This document shows positions 43,515 through 46,533 of a stretch of DNA of 46,533 nt, piece by piece. The DNA comes from Candidatus Poribacteria bacterium. GTDB taxonomy: Bacteria > Poribacteria > WGA-4E > WGA-3G. A program made the translations under genes and the position numbers. The notes under the pieces were generated by a model. The model saw only the letters and a program-made list of their open reading frames with translations, searched no databases and was not told the origin of the DNA. The first letter of the stretch is position 1; every line of letters begins with the position of its first letter. Location of the stretch: positions 1 to 46,533 of the forward strand of contig RKRR01000125.1 of assembly GCA_007571305.1 (NCBI GenBank). Reading direction: 5' to 3'.

Positions 43515-43673
43515 AATCCAAGTTGCTACGGACACGTTTTTAGGAAACCTATAGATGCCGTTTTTCAGCGAAAAACCTTCAGTATTTAGATGTTTTTGTA
43601 CCATAGGAGACCGTGAACTTGTGGACATTTATGCACAACCTCACAGGTTATGCTACAAGGGACAACTTGGGTT
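43515..43673 (+). mobile_element. MITE-like element, copy F
   Basis: This is a divergent full-length copy of about 159 bp from AATCCAAGTTGCTACGG to GACAACTTGGGTT. The middle has drifted, with GATGTTTTTGTACCATAGG where others have GTAGCGTAGG. TAAGATAA occurs at 43509-43516 and 43673-43680, an 8-bp candidate duplication. It fills most of the 313-bp gap before aroE. Confidence 0.7.
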
Positions 43674-43715
43674 AAGATAACTGTCGGTTGACAATCTATT
43701 CCTAACGGTAAAATA

Positions 43716-44576
43716 ATGCAGACACGACATATATTGACCGGACATACTCGCATTGTCGGTGTTATTGGTGATCCCGTTGAACACAGCCGTTCACCGCAAA
43801 TGCACAATGCTGCTTTTGCCAAAGCAGGTCTTGATTTCGTATACGTCCCGTTTCATGTCCGTCCCGACGATTTGACAGATGCGATTGCTGGGTTTAAAGC
43901 GGTTAATGTCGTCGGTATTAATGTAACACTCCCACACAAACAGGCAGTCATCCCGCATCTCACCTCAATCTCTCGGGAAGCGGAACTCATTGGTGCTGTG
44001 AATACACTGACGTTTGTTGAAGGGAACATATATGGCGATAATACAGATGCCCCTGGTGTCTTAAAAGCCTTAGAAGAGGATGGGAATATGCCTGTTCCAG
44101 TGGGAGAGAACATTGTCGTCTTAGGAGCAGGTGGGGCTGCGAGGGCTGTCGTCGTTGCGTTAGCACTCAGAGGCGTAGCATCTATTACAATCGCCAATCG
44201 CACAGTAGAAAAGGCGATCTCTTTAGCAGAAGAGATGGTTCGGAAGACAGGTGTTTCCATGCAAGGAATGGGGCTCACGGATGAACGATTGCCTCTGGCT
44301 GTTAGCGAAAGCAAACTCCTTGTCAACACCGCAACGACGAGCATGGATGTAACACAACCATTGCTCATTTCTCCCGACTGGCTTCAACCGAATACTATCG
44401 TCTACGACATTGTGTATACTCCCCCGGTAACACCTCTGATGCAAGCCGCAACCCAGCGCGGATGTCAGACTCTTGGCGGCATCGGGATGTTAGTTCATCA
44501 AGGAACTATCGCTTTTGAAAAATGGACGGGTGTTATACCGTGCCCTGAGACAATGCGTCAGGCACTCTTGATATAA
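43716..44576 (+). CDS. aroE: Shikimate dehydrogenase
   Basis: AroE reduces 3-dehydroshikimate to shikimate with NADPH in aromatic amino acid synthesis. In 286 residues: GDPVEHSRSPQMHNAAF (substrate site, SRSP), NVTLPHKQAV with the catalytic Lys, GAVNTL, GDNTDAPG with the catalytic Asp, the cofactor loop LGAGGAARAV and NRTVEKA. The Arg after Asn in NRT favours NADP. The final GIGMLVHQG is also conserved. The length is normal. The ATG at 43716 begins MQTRHILTGHTRIVGVIGDP; no strong Shine-Dalgarno is seen. It follows a MITE-like element and precedes a ZapA-like gene. Confidence 0.95.
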   Translation: MQTRHILTGHTRIVGVIGDPVEHSRSPQMHNAAFAKAGLDFVYVPFHVRPDDLTDAIAGFKAVNVVGINVTLPHKQAVIPHLTSISREAELIGAVNTLTFVEGNIYGDNTDAPGVLKALEEDGNMPVPVGENIVVLGAGGAARAVVVALALRGVASITIANRTVEKAISLAEEMVRKTGVSMQGMGLTDERLPLAVSESKLLVNTATTSMDVTQPLLISPDWLQPNTIVYDIVYTPPVTPLMQAATQRGCQTLGGIGMLVHQGTIAFEKWTGVIPCPETMRQALLI

Positions 44577-44646
44577 CTGTTATGGAATAATCTTACAATC
44601 TCCCACGGTTCACCAAGACAGTACGAAAGGAGTCAATAACGACATA

Positions 44647-44973
44647 ATGAACCAGCAAGAACAGGATTTTACGCCGATTCGCTGCGTTATACTTGGCACA
44701 CCTTATATCATAAAACCGACAGAAGAACTAATGCCAGAAGCAATCCACGAATTGGTTGAACACATCAAAAGTTTAGTTGAATCCTATATCAGAAGGGGCT
44801 TTGACGAACAGAGGGTTCCGTTGTTGGTCGCTTTCCATGTCGCCGATGAAAAACGTCGGCTTCAGGAAAAGTACGAATCACCCTTGTACCGGATGGTAGA
44901 ACGGTTACAATCTGCGATTGAAGAGGAGACGGAGCCCGAGACTACCGAAGAGGAGCCATCAGAGATCAGTTAA
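44647..44973 (+). CDS. Small ZapA-like protein
   Basis: This acidic 108-residue protein has the pattern of the ZapA cell-division family: a short N-terminal beta region (RCVILGTPYIIKP), then helices (ELMPEAIHELVEHIKSLVES), a hydrophobic helix (VPLLVAFHVADEKRRLQEK) and a charged coiled-coil-like tail. ZapA binds FtsZ and bundles its filaments at the division ring. The match is to pattern rather than to strongly diagnostic residues, so it remains tentative; a different small coiled-coil protein is possible. AAAGGAG lies about 14 bp upstream of the ATG, further than usual. The C-terminus is Glu/Thr-rich. Confidence 0.5.
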   Translation: MNQQEQDFTPIRCVILGTPYIIKPTEELMPEAIHELVEHIKSLVESYIRRGFDEQRVPLLVAFHVADEKRRLQEKYESPLYRMVERLQSAIEEETEPETTEEEPSEIS

Positions 44974-45034
44974 AAAGGGTTTGCTTTTGCGACCGACGGT
45001 TTCCGATAACCATTTAAGGCATCTGTTGCCTACG

Positions 45035-46399
45035 CTAACGGAGTAACAGTACAGCGAGAATGCCAAATACCGGTAGCAAGGCAATTAAAACTTTGACTTC
45101 GATCAGATAATTTTTATAACGCTGAACCGTGGAATTCTGCTCTATCCACTGGTTGATGAATTCAATTCGTCGATGGATGGACGGGTGTGTGTTGAAAATT
45201 TCAAAGAAACGCCGGATCGACCTCGGCACTGAATTGAGCACTGCAAGTTTCGCCAAGGCTCCTTTGAAAGCTTCCGGTTTTTCTGTAAGTCTCACCGCAT
45301 ATAGGTCTGCTTGATGTTCGCAACGCCTCGACAAATACCGAAAAATAAAAATAAAATAAACGATTAGAAAGGTCAGCGAACATAATGTTGATACCACTGA
45401 CAAAAGAGGTTGCGATTCCCCAAGGTATGCGACCAACGGCTCCTCAACCAGCAAATAAAAAAAAGGATAATTCAAGAGATAGAAGAGTGCGAAAAGCATA
45501 TATGCTGGAATGTGTCTATAGCGGATATGTCCAAGTTCGTGAGCGACAACAGTTTCAATTTCTTCATCTGTGAAGTATTCAAGAAGCGCGTCTGTCAGAA
45601 AAATGCGACGATTCCACGGAAAGGTCCCCGCGACAGCTGCGTTGGCTATTAACAACGAGCCAGTTTTCCACACGACAATCTCCCGATATTTTATTCCACT
45701 CTGTCTTGTCAACCGATCCAATTTCTCCTTCAGCACCGAATTCATCGCGAGTCGTTCTGTTTTCCATAGAAGCCGCATTAATAACGGGGCAAAGATATAA
45801 ACGGAAACAATTACCGGCAGAATCAGCCCAATTAGAATGTACGGATGCTCGACGATGAATACCTTTGCTGAATATGGAAGCCAATGAACAGTGTCCATTA
45901 TCATCAAGTAAAGGAACATCGGCAACAACGGGAAAAGTAAAAATTTGAATTGCAGGCTGAGAACCTCTCTGTAGTGCCCTGGTTGAAGTCTATTCACTCG
46001 ATAAAACGCAAGTCGGATACAGATAAGTCCGATGAGTAGGGGAATTAACGCGAGGAGTTGGCGTAAATGTGGCATCGGAAAGAATGAAAAGTATTTTTCA
46101 ATCAGCATCGGCAGATTCAACAGATACAGATTGCAGAGGTATGCCGCTAAACTGAGGCATTCAAAAACAATCATGAAGCGTCGCAGGCGATAGAGTGTTG
46201 GCAGATTCTTCTCCTCGTGTGCAGGAAAAGTTCTCGCGACATAGGACACCACGAAACATGTGATAAGAACAGGGAACCCTGTCAAGACGATTGTCCAGAG
46301 GACTACCTGCATATCAGTGATGTTCATGCTTGTTTGCAGCGGCTCAAAGGAAAAAAGGAAGAGGAGACCAGCAATTAAGATGATACTTATCTGTCCCAT
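45035..46399 (-). CDS. M48 family membrane zinc metalloprotease (Ste24/HtpX-like)
   Basis: This polytopic membrane protease of 454 residues probably takes part in membrane-protein quality control. Zinc site: HELGH at residues 287-291 (VVAHELGHIRYRH) and the third ligand Glu361 in CEHQAD (360-365). About seven hydrophobic segments occur: four before residue 200, two between about 295 and 355, and one at the C-terminus. The length is closer to Ste24-type CAAX proteases than to HtpX (~290 residues). NTHPSIHRRIEFI is the conserved C-terminal M48 segment. The ATG at 46399 has no Shine-Dalgarno; a MITE-like element begins 16 bp upstream, so its normal upstream region has been replaced or never existed. 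Confidence 0.88.
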   Translation of the reverse strand: MGQISIILIAGLLFLFSFEPLQTSMNITDMQVVLWTIVLTGFPVLITCFVVSYVARTFPAHEEKNLPTLYRLRRFMIVFECLSLAAYLCNLYLLNLPMLIEKYFSFFPMPHLRQLLALIPLLIGLICIRLAFYRVNRLQPGHYREVLSLQFKFLLFPLLPMFLYLMIMDTVHWLPYSAKVFIVEHPYILIGLILPVIVSVYIFAPLLMRLLWKTERLAMNSVLKEKLDRLTRQSGIKYREIVVWKTGSLLIANAAVAGTFPWNRRIFLTDALLEYFTDEEIETVVAHELGHIRYRHIPAYMLFALFYLLNYPFFYLLVEEPLVAYLGESQPLLSVVSTLCSLTFLIVYFIFIFRYLSRRCEHQADLYAVRLTEKPEAFKGALAKLAVLNSVPRSIRRFFEIFNTHPSIHRRIEFINQWIEQNSTVQRYKNYLIEVKVLIALLPVFGILAVLLLR

Positions 46400-46415
46400 T
46401 CTATTTTTTTTCTTT

Positions 46416-46533
46416 AACCCAAGTTGCTACGTACACAATTTTAGAGATGCATCCCCTATTTTCATTGAAAAACGCTCAGGCTCCACAGCAATTCGTAGCG
46501 TAGGAAACCGTGGGTCTCCTGCGTGCTTAAGAG
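46416..46533 (+). mobile_element. MITE-like element, copy G (cut by the window end)
   Basis: The left end AACCCAAGTTGCTACGTAC and the core TTCGTAGCGTAGG are present and the element continues past the end of the window. The last bases (CTCCTGCGTGCTTAAGAG) resemble copy A rather than copies C, D and E, suggesting two sequence subtypes. Confidence 0.7.

Noticed and set aside
43700..43715. TTGACA and TAAAAT just before aroE as a promoter
   Set aside because: The spacing is 15 bp and the -10 box touches the start codon, so the transcript would begin inside the gene.

Overview
The window is 46.5 kb of chromosomal sequence of roughly balanced base composition from a bacterium. It is mostly conserved housekeeping genes mixed with accessory enzymes and short dispersed repeats. 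Two phytanoyl-CoA dioxygenase family genes, two Gfo/Idh/MocA oxidoreductases, a secreted WD40 protein, an actinobacterial-type succinate dehydrogenase and several families of non-coding repeats fit Candidatus Poribacteria or a close relative best. That placement is inference; no rRNA or tRNA gene is visible to confirm it.

Layout. 1-3.1 kb, plus strand: the end of cdsA, then dxr and rseP (lipid and isoprenoid precursors, membrane proteolysis). 3.2-9.8 kb, minus strand, converging on rseP: a TPR protein, a long leader with its own promoter, then rho, rpmE, prfA and prmC, an order also known in Firmicutes. 9.9-16.7 kb, minus: a Gfo/Idh/MocA oxidoreductase, the sdhC-A-B operon behind a near-consensus promoter, and a 14-repeat exported WD40 protein. 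17-24.6 kb: an accessory block of SDR epimerase, PhyH oxygenase, kinase-like protein, HIT protein, L-rhamnose isomerase, a second Gfo/Idh/MocA protein, an alpha/beta hydrolase and ComFC. 25-32.6 kb: smc, a conserved protein of uncertain function, and recG. 32.9-34.9 kb: a second PhyH gene and a nucleoside hydrolase. 35.1-39.7 kb: a family 2 glycosyltransferase, a DUF368/PopT-type transporter, nadK and recN. 39.8-46.4 kb: a fused indolepyruvate:ferredoxin oxidoreductase, aroE, a ZapA-like protein and an M48 metalloprotease.

The most distinctive content lies between genes. A roughly 155-bp non-coding element with inverted ends recurs seven times, always in the same orientation. Four copies have matching 7-9 bp direct repeats at their two ends, as expected for a transposed MITE. 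One copy is split by another hairpin element, one fragment supplies the stop codon of a gene, and others sit just upstream of genes. A second family has inverted arrays of a TCGGTT-like heptamer and lies inside the sdhA-sdhB gap and between recN and the oxidoreductase. A third, about 64 bp, starts with TTTGTAGTAGGG. Several near-perfect sigma-70 promoters are visible, one placed so that the glycosyltransferase mRNA would be almost leaderless.

No CRISPR array, prophage, transposase gene, rRNA or tRNA was found. Most genes look intact; the only partial gene is cdsA at the left edge.
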